Assembly: GCA_019565575.1 (NCBI GenBank)
Contig: CP067379.1
Location: 1,116,001-1,180,000 of the forward strand
Origin: Flavobacterium covae
GTDB lineage: Bacteria; Bacteroidota; Bacteroidia; Flavobacteriales; Flavobacteriaceae
Reading direction: 5' to 3'
DNA length: 64,000 nt
This document shows positions 42,776-53,790 of this stretch, in pieces. The notes under the pieces were generated by a model that was given only the letters and a program-made list of their open reading frames with translations, ran no database searches and was not told the origin of the DNA. A program made the position numbers and the translations under genes. How positions within the stretch are numbered: the first letter of the stretch is position 1; every line of letters begins with the position of its first letter.

Positions 42776-43270
42776 ATGGATATTAGAGAAATTCAAAACC
42801 TAATTAAGTTTGTAGCTAAATCAGGTGCTACTGAGGTAAAGCTAGAGATGGATGATTTTAAAATCACGATCAAAACAACACCTGAAGGTACTGAAAACAC
42901 TACGTTTGTGCAACAGGTGCCAATGCAAGCGGCTATTCAGCAAATGCCAGTTGCTGCTGCTCCAGTACCAACACCAGCTGCACCAGCTGCACCAGTTGTA
43001 ATAGAATCAGTTGCTGATGATACTTCTAAATATATTACTGTGAAATCGCCAATTATTGGTACATTTTATCGTAAACCAGCTCCAGATAAACCAATGTTTG
43101 TAGAAGTAGGTTCTGTAATTTCTAAAGGTGATACTTTATGTGTTATTGAAGCAATGAAGTTGTTTAATGAGATTGAAAGTGAAGTGTCTGGTAAAATCGT
43201 TAAAATTTTAGTAGATGATGCCTCACCTGTTGAGTTTGATCAACCATTATTCTTAGTAGATCCATCATAA
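42776..43270 (+). CDS. accB: Biotin carboxyl carrier protein of acetyl-CoA carboxylase
   Basis: An N-terminal helical part and an Ala/Pro-rich linker (AAAPVPTPAAPAAP) lead to the biotinyl domain. Its modification site CVIEAMKLFNEIE has the biotinylated lysine in EAMKL. 164 residues. Confidence 0.96.
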   Translation: MDIREIQNLIKFVAKSGATEVKLEMDDFKITIKTTPEGTENTTFVQQVPMQAAIQQMPVAAAPVPTPAAPAAPVVIESVADDTSKYITVKSPIIGTFYRKPAPDKPMFVEVGSVISKGDTLCVIEAMKLFNEIESEVSGKIVKILVDDASPVEFDQPLFLVDPS

Positions 43271-43290
43271 GTTATTTTAAATGCTAAATT

Positions 43291-43320
43291 TTGAGTAATA
43301 AATAACCTATTTATTCTCAA
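43291..43320. repeat. Hairpin between accB and accC
   Basis: TTGAGTAATAAATA pairs with TATTTATTCTCAA (one mismatch/bulge), a 3-base loop. No T-run on the plus strand. The wider 92-base gap is AT-rich with further complementary flanks. Confidence 0.5.
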
Positions 43321-43362
43321 ATAATTTAAAATTTATAATTCAACATTTAAAATTTCATTAAG

Positions 43363-44712
43363 ATGTTTAAAAAAATACTAATCGCTAACAGGGGAGAAAT
43401 TGCACTTCGTGTAATTAGAACTTGTCGTGAAATGGGAATTAAAACAGTTGCAGTATATTCTACAGTTGATGCAGATAGTTTGCATGTGAAATTCGCCGAT
43501 GAGGCTGTATGTATAGGACCAGCTCCTAGTAATCAGTCTTATTTAAAAATGTCCAATATTATTGCGGCTGCTGAAATTACTAATGCTGATGCCATTCATC
43601 CAGGGTATGGATTCCTTTCAGAGAATGCTAAATTTTCTAAAATTTGTCAAGAACACGGAATCAAATTTATTGGAGCTTCTCCTGAAATGATTGAAAAAAT
43701 GGGGGATAAAGCTACTGCTAAAGCTACTATGAAAGCAGCAGGTGTGCCTTGTGTTCCAGGTTCTGATGGAATTTTAGAGTCATTAGAAGAGGCTAAGAAA
43801 GTAGCTAAAGAAATAGGTTATCCAGTAATGATGAAAGCAACAGCTGGAGGTGGTGGTAAAGGAATGCGTGCGATATGGAAAGAGGAAGAGCTTGATAAAG
43901 CTTGGGAAGGTGCTCGTATGGAAGCTGCTGCTGCTTTCGGTAATGATGGCATGTATATGGAAAAGCTTATTGAGGAACCTCGTCATATTGAAATTCAAAT
44001 TGTAGGTGATTCTTTTGGTAAAGCTTGTCACTTATCGGAAAGAGATTGTTCTGTACAACGTCGCCATCAAAAATTAACAGAAGAAACTCCTTCTCCATTT
44101 ATGACGGATGAATTACGCCATAAAATGGGAGAGGCTGCTGTGAAAGCTGCTGAGTATATTAGTTACGAAGGAGCAGGAACAGTAGAGTTTTTAGTAGATA
44201 AGCACCGTAATTTCTACTTTATGGAAATGAATACTCGTATTCAAGTAGAACATCCAATTACGGAGCAAGTTATTGATTATGATTTAATTCGTGAACAAAT
44301 TTTAGTTGCAGCAGGTGTGCCTATTTCGGGTAAGAACTACTTGCCGCAGTTACATTCTATAGAATGTCGTATTAATGCAGAGGATCCTTATAATGATTTT
44401 CGTCCTTCTCCTGGTAAAATCACTGTTTTACATGCGCCAGGAGGTCACGGAGTGCGTTTAGATACGCATGTGTATGCTGGGTATACAATACCACCTAATT
44501 ACGACTCAATGATTGCGAAGTTAATTACTACAGCACAAACTCGTGAAGAAGCAATTGCTAAAATGAAACGTGCTTTAGATGAATTCGTAATAGAAGGAAT
44601 AAAAACAACTATTCCGTTCCATAGACAGTTAATGGATGAGCCAGATTATGTGGTAGGTAATTATACAACTAAGTTTATGGAAACTTTCAAAATGAAAGAA
44701 CCTAAAAATTAA
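43363..44712 (+). CDS. accC: Biotin carboxylase subunit of acetyl-CoA carboxylase
   Basis: ATP-grasp enzyme that carboxylates the biotin on AccB. Begins [22 protein letters not shown]-binding [23 protein letters not shown], and [16 protein letters not shown] are all present. 449 residues, complete. Last gene of the operon. Confidence 0.97.
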   Translation: MFKKILIANRGEIALRVIRTCREMGIKTVAVYSTVDADSLHVKFADEAVCIGPAPSNQSYLKMSNIIAAAEITNADAIHPGYGFLSENAKFSKICQEHGIKFIGASPEMIEKMGDKATAKATMKAAGVPCVPGSDGILESLEEAKKVAKEIGYPVMMKATAGGGGKGMRAIWKEEELDKAWEGARMEAAAAFGNDGMYMEKLIEEPRHIEIQIVGDSFGKACHLSERDCSVQRRHQKLTEETPSPFMTDELRHKMGEAAVKAAEYISYEGAGTVEFLVDKHRNFYFMEMNTRIQVEHPITEQVIDYDLIREQILVAAGVPISGKNYLPQLHSIECRINAEDPYNDFRPSPGKITVLHAPGGHGVRLDTHVYAGYTIPPNYDSMIAKLITTAQTREEAIAKMKRALDEFVIEGIKTTIPFHRQLMDEPDYVVGNYTTKFMETFKMKEPKN

Positions 44713-44722
44713 ATAAAAAATT

Positions 44723-44803
44723 TGTACTGCACCCAAAAGTTTAGGCAAATTTAAACTTAATTTTGATAATAATGAGTTCGATGTTTTATCGGGCTCATTT
44801 TTG
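44723..44803 (+). other. Possible IS3-type end remnant with terminator hairpin
   Basis: The gap from 44713 to 45001 holds no gene. It starts with TGTACTGCACCCAAAAGTT, which resembles the terminal repeat of IS3-group elements in Bacteroidota, but no transposase is present. Within it, an imperfect hairpin at 44772-44799 (ATGAGTTCGAT/ATCGGGCTCAT) followed by T could end the accC transcript. Confidence 0.4.
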
Positions 44804-44941
44804 TTTAGATTAGATTTTTCGTTATTGTGATATTAATGTATTCTTGAATTTCTTAGAGTTTTAATTTTGCTGCCCATTATTTTAAAACTTATATCGAAGA
44901 TAATTTTTGTTTTTTACTTTGATTGATCCTTTTTTACGATT

Positions 44942-44992
44942 ATATAAAACAAAAAACCCGAATTAAAATTTTTCGGGTTTTTTGTTTTATAT
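44942..44992. terminator. Strong bidirectional terminator (21-bp stem)
   Basis: A perfect 21-bp inverted repeat with GC core CCCGAA/TTCGGG, a 9-base loop and A/T-rich outer arms, located between accC and the convergent C1 peptidase gene. Confidence 0.9.
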
Positions 44993-45001
44993 AGAGGTTT
45001 T

Positions 45002-46192
45002 TTATAGTTTTAATTTAGATACAATGCCTGTAGGTATCGCTTTTTTATGCAACATAATGGCGGTTGCTTTGTATTTTGCAAATTCTTTTGTCATATACAA
45101 ATATCCTTTGTAGTCATTTGTTGTACCCCAAGAGTTTTTAACAATATAATATTCTTTACCGTTTTGATCTTTAGAAATTCCAACAATGTGCATACCATGA
45201 TCGTCAGTAGTTGTGTAATTATCAAATGCTTTTTGACGCATTTCCTCAGTTATTGTCATTTCTTTTTTAGGACCATTAAACATGTCTGATTTCTCATCAG
45301 CAGTCATCTCCTCAAATTTTTTCTCAGGAACATAAGCTACACCGTTTTTCCAAGAAAAACTTTTTTCGCTAACATCGCCAGCCCAAGCTACTGAATAACC
45401 ATTTTTAATTGCGTTGTCAATGATGTCAGTTAATTCATTCATTTTTACATTGTAGACTTGATCAAAATTCCAATTGTCTGGAACCATTAGCACAAATTTA
45501 GTATAGTAGGGATATTCTTGCAAGGAAGAAATTTCTACATAATCATCGGCGTTAATCCCTACTACTTCTTTGGCAAAAGTTTCAGGAGTATAGGTTTTGC
45601 CTTCAAATTGAAAAGTTTTGGGTACTTGTCCAAGATAACTATCAATCATTGCGGTGTAGGCTTTTTCCCAATTAGGTGTTAGTTCTCCATTAGGATTGGT
45701 AACAACGGCTTTTAAAAAAGCTTCAATTAGAGAACTCATTTCAGCAAATTTATTTTTATCAGTTCCGTAATTTAAGCCTGTATAAACTGATTGAGGAACG
45801 GCTCCATATTTACGATACATATTAATTACGTCATGAAAAGCACCGCCATCACCTAAAGCAACTGAGCCATGCATACGGACATAGTTTCTACCTTTTTCTA
45901 TATAAGCATTGCGAGCGGAATAAATTTGTGCTAATTCTACTGGTTTTTTACCCATGCGTATCATTTCTGATTCTAAAAATGAATTGGCAGAATAACTCCA
46001 ACAAGTTCCCGAAGAACCTTGGTTTTTTATAGGTGTGTTTTCAATATTTATAACGTCAGTAAATTTGAAAGATTCTTTACTTTTTTCACTCGCATTTATT
46101 TTTAGTGAATTGACTAAATTATCTTGTGCAAAAGCACTGAAAGTTATAATAAACGAAGCTGTAAGGGCAATGTTTTTTTTAATTTTAAACAT
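45002..46192 (-). CDS. Secreted C1-family cysteine peptidase (bleomycin hydrolase/PepC-like)
   Basis: Papain-fold peptidase with a signal peptide (ALTASFIITFSAFAQ). Catalytic Cys in NQGSSGTCWSYSANS, His in DDHGMHIVGIS, Asn in IVKNSWGTTNDYKG: the full triad. The insertions between them fit the C1B (bleomycin hydrolase-like) branch. No T9SS domain is seen, so a periplasmic location is likely. Confidence 0.9.
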   Translation of the reverse strand: MFKIKKNIALTASFIITFSAFAQDNLVNSLKINASEKSKESFKFTDVINIENTPIKNQGSSGTCWSYSANSFLESEMIRMGKKPVELAQIYSARNAYIEKGRNYVRMHGSVALGDGGAFHDVINMYRKYGAVPQSVYTGLNYGTDKNKFAEMSSLIEAFLKAVVTNPNGELTPNWEKAYTAMIDSYLGQVPKTFQFEGKTYTPETFAKEVVGINADDYVEISSLQEYPYYTKFVLMVPDNWNFDQVYNVKMNELTDIIDNAIKNGYSVAWAGDVSEKSFSWKNGVAYVPEKKFEEMTADEKSDMFNGPKKEMTITEEMRQKAFDNYTTTDDHGMHIVGISKDQNGKEYYIVKNSWGTTNDYKGYLYMTKEFAKYKATAIMLHKKAIPTGIVSKLKL

Positions 46193-46336
46193 ATCGTTTT
46201 TGGATTTTAATATTTTGGAAGTAAAAATAAGAATACTGAATGAATAAGATTTGAATTTAATGTTTTTTTACATTTTTTAGATAATAATATTTGAAAAAGC
46301 TAGTTTTAAAGAAGTCTGAATATCTTTATTGTAAAA

Positions 46337-46370
46337 AAAAGGCTGCCATATTTTTTTTGGGCAGCCTTTT
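46337..46370 (-). terminator. Terminator of the T9SS protein gene ending at 46394
   Basis: An 11-bp stem AAAAGGCTGCC/GGCAGCCTTTT with a T-run on the minus strand. Confidence 0.85.
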
Positions 46371-46393
46371 ATATTTTTGAATTAGTTGGAGTC

Positions 46394-47235
46394 TTATTCA
46401 ACTATAATTTTTCTAGTTGCTGTTTTACCTTTTTCGGTGATTTTAGCAAAATAAATTCCTTTTGTTAATGATGAGATATTAACAGTTTGATCTGTTACTT
46501 TAGTTGATAAAGTTTTTTTACCCCAAGTATTATATACTTCAATTTGTTTTTCTTCAAAATTACCAGAAGTAATATTTAAAACTGAATTTGCGGGATTTGG
46601 GTGAACTGATAGCCCTTCTATTTCATTGTTTTTTTCATTGTTTAAAACGGAGCTAGCTTCAATTTTTACGTTGTCTATTCTCCAGTTAGCGGTAGGGTCA
46701 TAAACTCCTAAAATAGGTTCGTAGGTATTATTGTTTGGATTTACAATAGAAACAATTCGGAAGCCAAAATTAGGGTTGTTGTTGCATCTAGGATCATTGA
46801 TTAACAGAGATTTCATTGGAGAGGTTGTAAAACCATTTGTTAGGTCTCCATTGTTATTAGTTAAGATTTCCCAAGAATTTCCACCATCAAAAGTATATTC
46901 GTATTGTTGCCATTTAGAAGAAGCATCTTGTCCTCTTGGGTCAAATTTTATGATAATTCCTGAGTAGCCATTAGTACTTGCCATAAATTGATAACCAGCT
47001 GTTCGGAAGCTGTTCCTTGAAGAGGAAAGTTTTTTATACTATGTGCAAACCCTCCGCCATTGCCGCTTTGATAAGTATTTGGGCTGACTCCTCCAATTAG
47101 GCTTAATGTTCCTGTTCCTAGGTTTGGATTGGTTGTTTGTCCATCAAAACTCCACGAGGTTAATGTGGTTTGTGCAAAGCTGTTCGAAATTAAAAGGAAT
47201 AAACTGAATAGATAAAATAATGATTTTTTTTTCAT
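46394..47235 (-). CDS. Secreted T9SS-sorted protein of unknown function (one frame break)
   Basis: Signal peptide (LFSLFLLISNSFAQ), a beta-rich middle with a pattern of cadherin/lamin-like secreted proteins (SWSFDGQTTNPNLGTGT, YEYTFDGGNSWEIL), and a C-terminal type A sorting domain (LSVHPNPANSVLNIT to KIIVE). The frame is split near 46994: GG should probably be GGG, which restores TASEQLGYQFMASTNGYSG. The reconstructed length is about 280 residues. I cannot assign an activity. Confidence 0.78.
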
Positions 47236-47325
47236 TTTAATAGTTTTGTTTTTGTTTACAAAAGTATAAAAATCCTCGTTAGATGTTTGTCTAAAGGGGT
47301 TGGCTTTGTTTTTATTGGGGATAAT

Positions 47326-48291
47326 TTATTCAATTATGATTTTTCTGATGGCTATTTTGCCTTCTTCGGTGATTTTAGCTGTGTAAACTCCTTTGGTTAA
47401 AGGGGTAATGTTTATATTTTGATTAGTTGTTCTAGTGGATAAAATTATTTTTCCTAAAGAGTCATATATTTCAATTTGTTTTTCAGAAAAATTGTTTGAT
47501 GTTATGTTTAAAATTGATTTGGTTGGATTGGGGAATATTTGTAGTCCAGAAATTTCATCTAATTTTTCATTAGATAAAAATTGTGGATCTATTGATGTTG
47601 CTTGAATACTGAAGTCGTCTAAGCCTATCATGGCATCATTTCCTAGATCGTTTGTGTCGGCCCATCTGATCCAAAGTGTGCCTCCATTAGCTAGCCAGCC
47701 ATTACCTGTTAATCCAAAGGTAAAGGTGAAATTACTATTGTTTCCTAAAGCATTACCATCTATGTTGGCTGTTGTGGGGGTCGTTGTGCTGGTAGTAGCA
47801 TTTTGCTCTACTAAATCGCAGTTGGTTACCGTTGTCCAATTGCCTGTTGATAAAGAGGTAGCGTCATAGCTATAGGCAAATGCTATTTTTTCAACGATAG
47901 AACTAGTGGCTAATCTCCATTGTTCGGTTTTTCCACTAATTTGTATTTGGGTAATGTTTTGTGTCAGATTATTGATAAGGTTTAGACCTATTCCAGGGAT
48001 TGTGCCTGAAGAGGCTAGTACTGCAAGGCATCTTTCATTAGTTGAATTAGTTCCTGCTGCATAAACTCCTCCGCTATTAGTAGATCCGTCATTATTTGTT
48101 AGTGTTAGAGCTGTAGTAGATGTGCCTGAAAGTCTTGTCATAAACCAATTGACGGGTAGGACTGGAGCTGTTGTTCCAGTAGTCATTGAGTTGAAATCCT
48201 GATTGTAGGGTGTGTTTAATGCTGAAATTGAAACTTGACAAAATCCAAAATTTGCTAATAATAACGTTCCAAATAGGTGATTTTTTTTCAT
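47326..48291 (-). CDS. Secreted T9SS-sorted protein of unknown function
   Basis: A 321-residue protein with a signal peptide, a beta-sandwich-like region rich in Thr/Asn (YNQDFNSMTTGTTAPVLP, WIRWADTNDLGNDAMIGLDD) and a C-terminal sorting domain nearly identical in pattern to its upstream neighbour (LQIFPNPTKSILNIT, KGVYTAKITEEGKIAIRK). The YNQDFNSM-type opening is common in T9SS surface proteins, some of which are nucleases or lectins, but no catalytic motif is visible. Confidence 0.78.
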   Translation of the reverse strand: MKKNHLFGTLLLANFGFCQVSISALNTPYNQDFNSMTTGTTAPVLPVNWFMTRLSGTSTTALTLTNNDGSTNSGGVYAAGTNSTNERCLAVLASSGTIPGIGLNLINNLTQNITQIQISGKTEQWRLATSSIVEKIAFAYSYDATSLSTGNWTTVTNCDLVEQNATTSTTTPTTANIDGNALGNNSNFTFTFGLTGNGWLANGGTLWIRWADTNDLGNDAMIGLDDFSIQATSIDPQFLSNEKLDEISGLQIFPNPTKSILNITSNNFSEKQIEIYDSLGKIILSTRTTNQNINITPLTKGVYTAKITEEGKIAIRKIIIE

Positions 48292-48609
48292 GTGTTGTTG
48301 TGTGTAATTTGGTTTAGAAATAATTGGCTTTAAATTTAATGAAAAATATATTAAATTTATTTTTTTGATTGTTTTTTAATTATTTTGTAAGAATAATCTA
48401 TATTTGTTTGAGTAAATTGAAATATATTTATTTTGAGGAATGATCTCAGGTCTTGTATTGGTTGAAAAAGAATGCTCTTAAAAATGAGTTTGTAAAAATC
48501 TATTATTAGCGTGTTTTGATGAGAAAAGGGGAAATGTTTTATAATAGATTCTCATTTTTTAATGTATTAAAAAATGAAAGGTAGATTTAGGGGGGATGTT
48601 TTAGGTAGA
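48292..48609. other. Gene-free stretch between two T9SS protein genes
   Basis: No frame of coding character and no strong terminator. It is AT-rich with short direct repeats of TTTTTTAAT type. It probably holds the promoter of the 47326-48291 gene near its left end, but I see no clear TAnnTTTG box. Confidence 0.3.
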
Positions 48610-48948
48610 TTATTTTACAATAAGTTTTCTAGTTATTCTTTGTTCTCCTTCTTTGATTTTTATTATGTAAACTCCTTCGTTTAAGCTTGTTATATTTAAT
48701 TCTTTGGAGGATAATAAGGTTTGCAGTACTAATTTTCCAAGTACATCATAAATCTCAATTTCTTTTGAGGAAGTAGATCTGGAAGTAATATAAATTCTGC
48801 CTGTGCTAGATGGGTTCGGATATATTGTAAGGTTGTCTAAAGGTTGTTCTTGGTATTTTCCACTATAGGAGTCTCTAGCTTCCTGAGCTTGGAAGACTAA
48901 CGTAAATAATGTGGAAATAAGGATACTGTACAAGTAGTTTTTCTTCAT
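48610..48948 (-). CDS. Short T9SS sorting-domain protein
   Basis: Only 112 residues: a signal peptide (SILISTLFTLVFQAQ), about 15 linker residues, and then immediately a type A sorting domain (LTIYPNPSSTGRIYITS to ITRKLIVK). No passenger is left. It is either a remnant whose passenger was deleted or one of the short sorting-domain-only proteins found in flavobacteria. Confidence 0.75.
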   Translation of the reverse strand: MKKNYLYSILISTLFTLVFQAQEARDSYSGKYQEQPLDNLTIYPNPSSTGRIYITSRSTSSKEIEIYDVLGKLVLQTLLSSKELNITSLNEGVYIIKIKEGEQRITRKLIVK

Positions 48949-48990
48949 TTAATACGGATTTCTACAAAGTTAAAAAAAAAATATTTAGAT

Positions 48991-49025
48991 AAAACAAAAG
49001 CCTCTATTTTTGAGGCTTTTGTTTT
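48991..49025 (-). terminator. Terminator of the beta-helix lipoprotein gene
   Basis: A 14-bp perfect stem, AAAACAAAAGCCTC and its complement, with a 7-base loop. Symmetrical A/T arms. Confidence 0.88.
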
Positions 49026-49043
49026 GTTAAAAATGTTGAAAAA

Positions 49044-50212
49044 TTAAAAGGCGTATTTTGTCCAATTAAAAGCAGTTTTGTCAGCACCTATATTGGTTTC
49101 GTTTTTGTTTAATACTGCTGTTCCATTGATTTCTTTAGCTGGATTTGTTGTTAAATCTTTAAGATTAATATTAATTGTTGTAGTGGGATTTCCAGCTCCT
49201 TTTTTATCGTTCATGTTAACTAAGGTTACTGCATATCCTGTTCCCTTTACGACAGCGTTTGTTATTGTAGATTTTGCACCACGACGAATCATAAAAACAT
49301 CCATCATTTGTCTTGTTATATCGTTAGTGGTTATAGGGTCAATTTTAAGGTCAATGGTTAAATTCCTGATGACGTTATCAGATTGTAAGTTACAAGTAGG
49401 AGTGTTACCATCTAAATTACCATCTCCTTCTAGACCTCTTGGGTCGGCTTCTGTACTTGTAAAACCTTTTTCCCAAATTCCATAAGCATTGTCTAAAGTA
49501 CCTCTCCATCCTTGTGTGTAGTCAAACATATCGTCATCTGTGTTAATACATAAGATGTTTTTTAGGTTAACAGTTCCTCCAAAGAGTTCAATACCATCAT
49601 CAGCGCAATTTTTTACAAGTATATTTTCAATAATGGTACTATTTCCAACACCATTTAGGGTTAAACCGTTGTGTTCAATATTGGCAGAGGATTTAGCTCC
49701 TGTATTATTGAGTATCAAATAACGAATAATGCCTGAGTTATCTGTATCATCATTGCCACCGTAAGTATAAGCTGAGTTAATTTCGGTTGAGCCAGTTGGG
49801 GTAGCATCTGATAATTTAGCTTTACCATTAATGATTAAACCGCCCCAGTATCCTGATTCTGTTGTTTCTATGTCAGCTTGCATGATTACAGGTTTATCAG
49901 GAGTACCATTTATATTTATTTTGCCTCCTTGTAAGGCTAAAATGTAATTACTAAATCCTTTTTAGATTTGATTATAGTACCTGCGGGAATGTTTAGAGTT
50001 CCTCCATTATCTATGATAAGAGAGCCATTTAAATAGTATGTTTTAGAAGGATCAAGAGTTATATTGTTTGTAATAGTACCTGATAAGTTTTCAGTTCCTA
50101 CTGGAGTATTTGTATTTGAAAATGCTTCATCATCTGTTATCTTTGTACAAGATGTAAGGAAAGATCCTGTAACAGTTAGCAATGTTAATAAACTTAAAAC
50201 TGATTTTTTCAT
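49044..50212 (-). CDS. Surface lipoprotein with right-handed beta-helix, partner of the TonB receptor (one frame break)
   Basis: Lipoprotein signal peptide (LLTVTGSFLTSC, lipobox cysteine) and then repetitive beta-helix sequence (LKNILCINTDDDMFDYTQGW, NGLTLNGVGNSTIIENILVK). Near 49939-49942 TTTT (minus strand) should be TTTTT; restored, KDLVITFLALQGGKININGT is continuous. About 390 residues. It is encoded 35 bases after the TonB-dependent receptor in the same direction, so it is probably the receptor's outer-membrane partner that captures the ligand. Ligand unknown; no SusD-type TPR fold is seen. Confidence 0.75.
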
Positions 50213-50247
50213 TTTGGTTAGTTGTTTTAATTAGCAATTATATAATT

Positions 50248-52925
50248 TTAAAAATCATACGTTAAACCTAGGCTAAAATGGATTCCTTTTTGGAATGATT
50301 TAAGGACAATATTTTCGCCTCCATTAATGCCTTTTCTGCTTAGTGAATAAGTAGGATCTAGTAAGTTTCTGGCTTTTATTTTGATAGCGAGATGCTTATT
50401 GATTTTAGAAGTAGAAATAAAATCCAATCCTATTACTCCTTTTTCTATAATATCTTCATAAGTAAGGGTTCCAATAGTATAAATACGATCACTAAAATAG
50501 TTTAATACGAAGGTATTGGTAAAGTTTTTGTCATTTTTCGATAAAGTACTTGATAGATCAAAATTAACTAAGAAAGGGGAAGAACCTTCTAGTTGAGTTT
50601 CTTTTTAGGTGTGTTCAAAACATCTAATGTTAATTTAGAGTGGATGTAAGAAGCATTAAGTCCTAATGCTAATTTAGCATCATAAGAGTGAAATTGTGAT
50701 TCTAAAATATTTTTTCTTAGTTCTACTTCTGCTCCTAAGACTTTGGCTACATTAGATATGTTTTTATATGTTAAATAACCTCCTGATCCCCCTTCTTCTA
50801 CACGAGCTATTGGATTTTGAATATGTTTATAAAAACCGGTTAATGAAAATAGTTCTGATTTGCTTATATAAAAATCCCATTTAGCATCTAGATTATAATT
50901 TTCAGAGTACTTTAGATCTTTATTTCCTTGACTATTAAAGTTTACGTCTATGTAAATGTATGGCGAAATTTCTTTAGCTTGAGGAAGTGTATAGGTTTTG
51001 CTACTGGCTAAACGGAACGAGTTTTTTTCTGATGCGTCCCATTTTAAACTAGCGTTGGGTAATACGAATGTATTTTTAATAGTTGATTTTCCAATAGTAC
51101 TACCTTCGTTTACATTGTATTGTACAGCTAGATTTACGTAATCTATGCTTGCTCCCATATTTAAGGTTAGTTTAGGAGTAACTAAGTAGGTTAAATCACC
51201 ATATCCAGAATGTATATTTTTTTGTGCACTGTATTGATCTTTATTAGCATCAAATGTTACTTTTCCATCAATATAATTTTGTTTGTTATAAGCATTGTCT
51301 AAGTTTATATTTTCATCATATAATCCTGAAATAGCCCTAAAATTATATAGTATAGCTGAAAATTTATCTTCAACTTGTCTTCCATTGTAGCCAAACTTGA
51401 TAAAAGAAGTTTTATCATTTGCATTTTGATTATTTAGTTTGTGAGAAACTTCTAGTTTTGTGTTTAAATCAGTTTCATCTAAATTCAAGAAAGTTCTTGT
51501 TTGTCTACCATCTCCTCCTGTAAAAATAAAATCTTTTTCGTTTCTTTGAGTTAGGTTGTTTACTCTTCTATCAGGCTCTTTACCAGAAGTAATATTATAT
51601 GATACGCCAGCATTGAAGTTTGTGTTTTTTCCTAATTGAAATTGAGTTAATAATTGATTTACAATTAATAAATTATCATTATTTTGTTGTCTAATCATTA
51701 ACCCTTTATCATCAAAACCTCCCTGAAATTTATCATTATCTAGTCCGTAAAATTTTGAATAATATTGATTATTATTATGAATTGCCATACCGTTATAATC
51801 AAATCGGAACTTATTTAGTTTTAAAGATAAATTCAATAGTCCTAATTGATTAATACCGCGATTAAATTTATCGCCTACCTGATCTCTGGAAGACTACTCC
51901 TGTGGTAGTTGTGTTTTTTACAAATTGTTTGGTGTAACTAAAATCCGTTGAATGTGACCCTACTAAAAATACAGAAAAACTATTTTCGCCAAATCTAATC
52001 TTTTTACCTATTGTTAGTCCCAAAGAGTGGTTGTATGGTAAGTGATTTGTGGTAGGATTAAGCTTGTTAGGGAAATTGTATTTTTGGTTAGTTAAACCAG
52101 GATTAGTGATATTAGATAATCCCCAGTAATCTACTCCTGATTGTTGTTTGAAATCAGTATTGAATACTCTTGTATTACTACCTGTTGAAAGGTCTAGTGA
52201 TAAAACAGATGATGTATTTAATTCTTTAGAAGAAATATCTATATTAGCTCCGCCTACGTCACTAATTTTAGTAGAATTAAAAACTTTATTAACAGAAATG
52301 TTTTTGATAATATCAGTACCAAAAAATCCAAGGAAATGTTTTTATATTCGGGATCTTCGGAAGGAATTGGGAAACCATTTAATGTTGTTGAATTATAGCG
52401 GTCTCCTAAACCCCTTACAAAAACATTTTTTACTCCTTCTTGTTTAGAAATCCCTGAAATTTTAGTAACAGCAGCCTGTGCATCACTTATTCCCTTTCTA
52501 CCCATTTCTTGAGCACCCATGATCTGTTTCATTTCAACAGCATTTTTTTGCTCTAATAATAAAGCGGTTTCTTTTTCACGACTTACAGTTGCTTTTACTA
52601 CTACATCTTCCATGGTTACGCTACCAGAACCAAGAATTTGATTAATTTCTTTTATTTCTTCAGCGTTAATAGTAACTTTTACCTCTTTAGTTTCATATCC
52701 TAAAAAACTGAAGACTAATATGTGCATACCCGAAGGGACACTTAATTTGTATTTACCTTGTAGATCAGTAGTGGTTCCTATTGAGGTACCTTTTAAAACA
52801 ACATTAGCAAATGGCAATGCTTCGTTGTTAAGATCTTTATCGGATACTGTTCCTGTAATAGTAGCTTTTTGAGCCCATGTTAAGATTGTAAAAAATAAGA
52901 ACAATAAAGAAAATTTGAATCTCAT
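50248..52925 (-). CDS. TonB-dependent outer-membrane receptor with carboxypeptidase-like N-terminal domain (three frame breaks)
   Basis: Begins with a signal peptide and a CarboxypepD_reg-like domain (ATITGTVSDKDLNNEALP, SFLGYETKEVKV). The plug domain (QAAVTKISGISKQEGVKNVF, RGLGDRYNSTTLNGFP) and a beta-barrel follow, ending in a short YDF-type terminal strand. Three indels interrupt it: A6 for A7 at 52321-52326, CTTCCAG (minus strand) at 51886-51892, and T5 for T6 at 50602-50606. Restored, it runs to 50248 with about 890 residues. It belongs to the receptors that work with a non-SusD lipoprotein partner rather than to the SusC/D type. Confidence 0.88.
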
Positions 52926-53103
52926 CTTGTTGTGTGTTTAATTTCGATGCAAAGTAATTTGAGCTATGTAAAAAGAAGTTATTGAGATATTATAAATAAG
53001 TTTAGTAAATGTTACTTAATCGTTAACATATTAAATTTGTGTAAGGTTAAGTTTTTATATACGAATAATAGCTAATTTTACACTCAAACAAACACAAAAC
53101 ACA

Positions 53104-53790
53104 GTGATGAAAAAAAAGGATATCAGAATTCTGTTAGTAGACGATGAAATTGATATTTTAGAAATTGTTGGCTATAATCTTTCACAAGAAGGGTATCAAA
53201 TATTTACCGCTGAAAATGGTAAAAAAGCAGTTGAAAAAGCAAAAAAATATTTGCCCCATTTAATCTTAATGGATGTCATGATGCCTGAAATGGATGGAAT
53301 GGAAGCTTGTGAAATTATTCGTAATACGCCAGAATTGCAAAATACTATTATTGCGTTTTTGACTGCTAGAAATGAAGATTATTCCCAAGTTGCGGGTTTT
53401 GATGCAGGTGCTGATGACTATATAGCAAAGCCTATTAAACCTAAAGTGTTAGTCAGTAAAGTAAAAGCTTTATTAAGAAGATTTAAAGAAGTAGAAGTAT
53501 CAGTTGAAAAATTAGATCTAGGAGGTATTGAAATAAATCGAGAGGAATACAAAATATATAAAGATAATAAAGAAATTATCCTTCCAAGAAAAGAATTTGA
53601 ATTGTTCTACTTATTAGCTTCTAAACCAGGAAAAGTATTTAAAAGAGAGGAAATTTTAGATAAAGTTTGGGGGAATGAAGTGGTAGTAGGAGGAAGAACC
53701 ATAGATGTTCATATCCGAAAATTAAGAGAAAAAATTGGCGAAGAACTATTTAAAACAATAAAAGGAGTAGGATATAAGTTTGAATACTAA
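53104..53790 (+). CDS. OmpR/PhoB-type response regulator
   Basis: Receiver domain with the acidic pocket LLVDDEIDIL and phosphorylated Asp in LILMDVMMPEMDG, Lys in YIAKPIKP; then a winged-helix DNA-binding domain (LPRKEFELFYLLASKPGKVF, VVGGRTIDVHIRKLREKIGE). 228 residues. Its last base overlaps the start of the kinase gene. It is divergent from the TonB receptor gene, whose expression it may control. Confidence 0.93.
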   Translation: MMKKKDIRILLVDDEIDILEIVGYNLSQEGYQIFTAENGKKAVEKAKKYLPHLILMDVMMPEMDGMEACEIIRNTPELQNTIIAFLTARNEDYSQVAGFDAGADDYIAKPIKPKVLVSKVKALLRRFKEVEVSVEKLDLGGIEINREEYKIYKDNKEIILPRKEFELFYLLASKPGKVFKREEILDKVWGNEVVVGGRTIDVHIRKLREKIGEELFKTIKGVGYKFEY

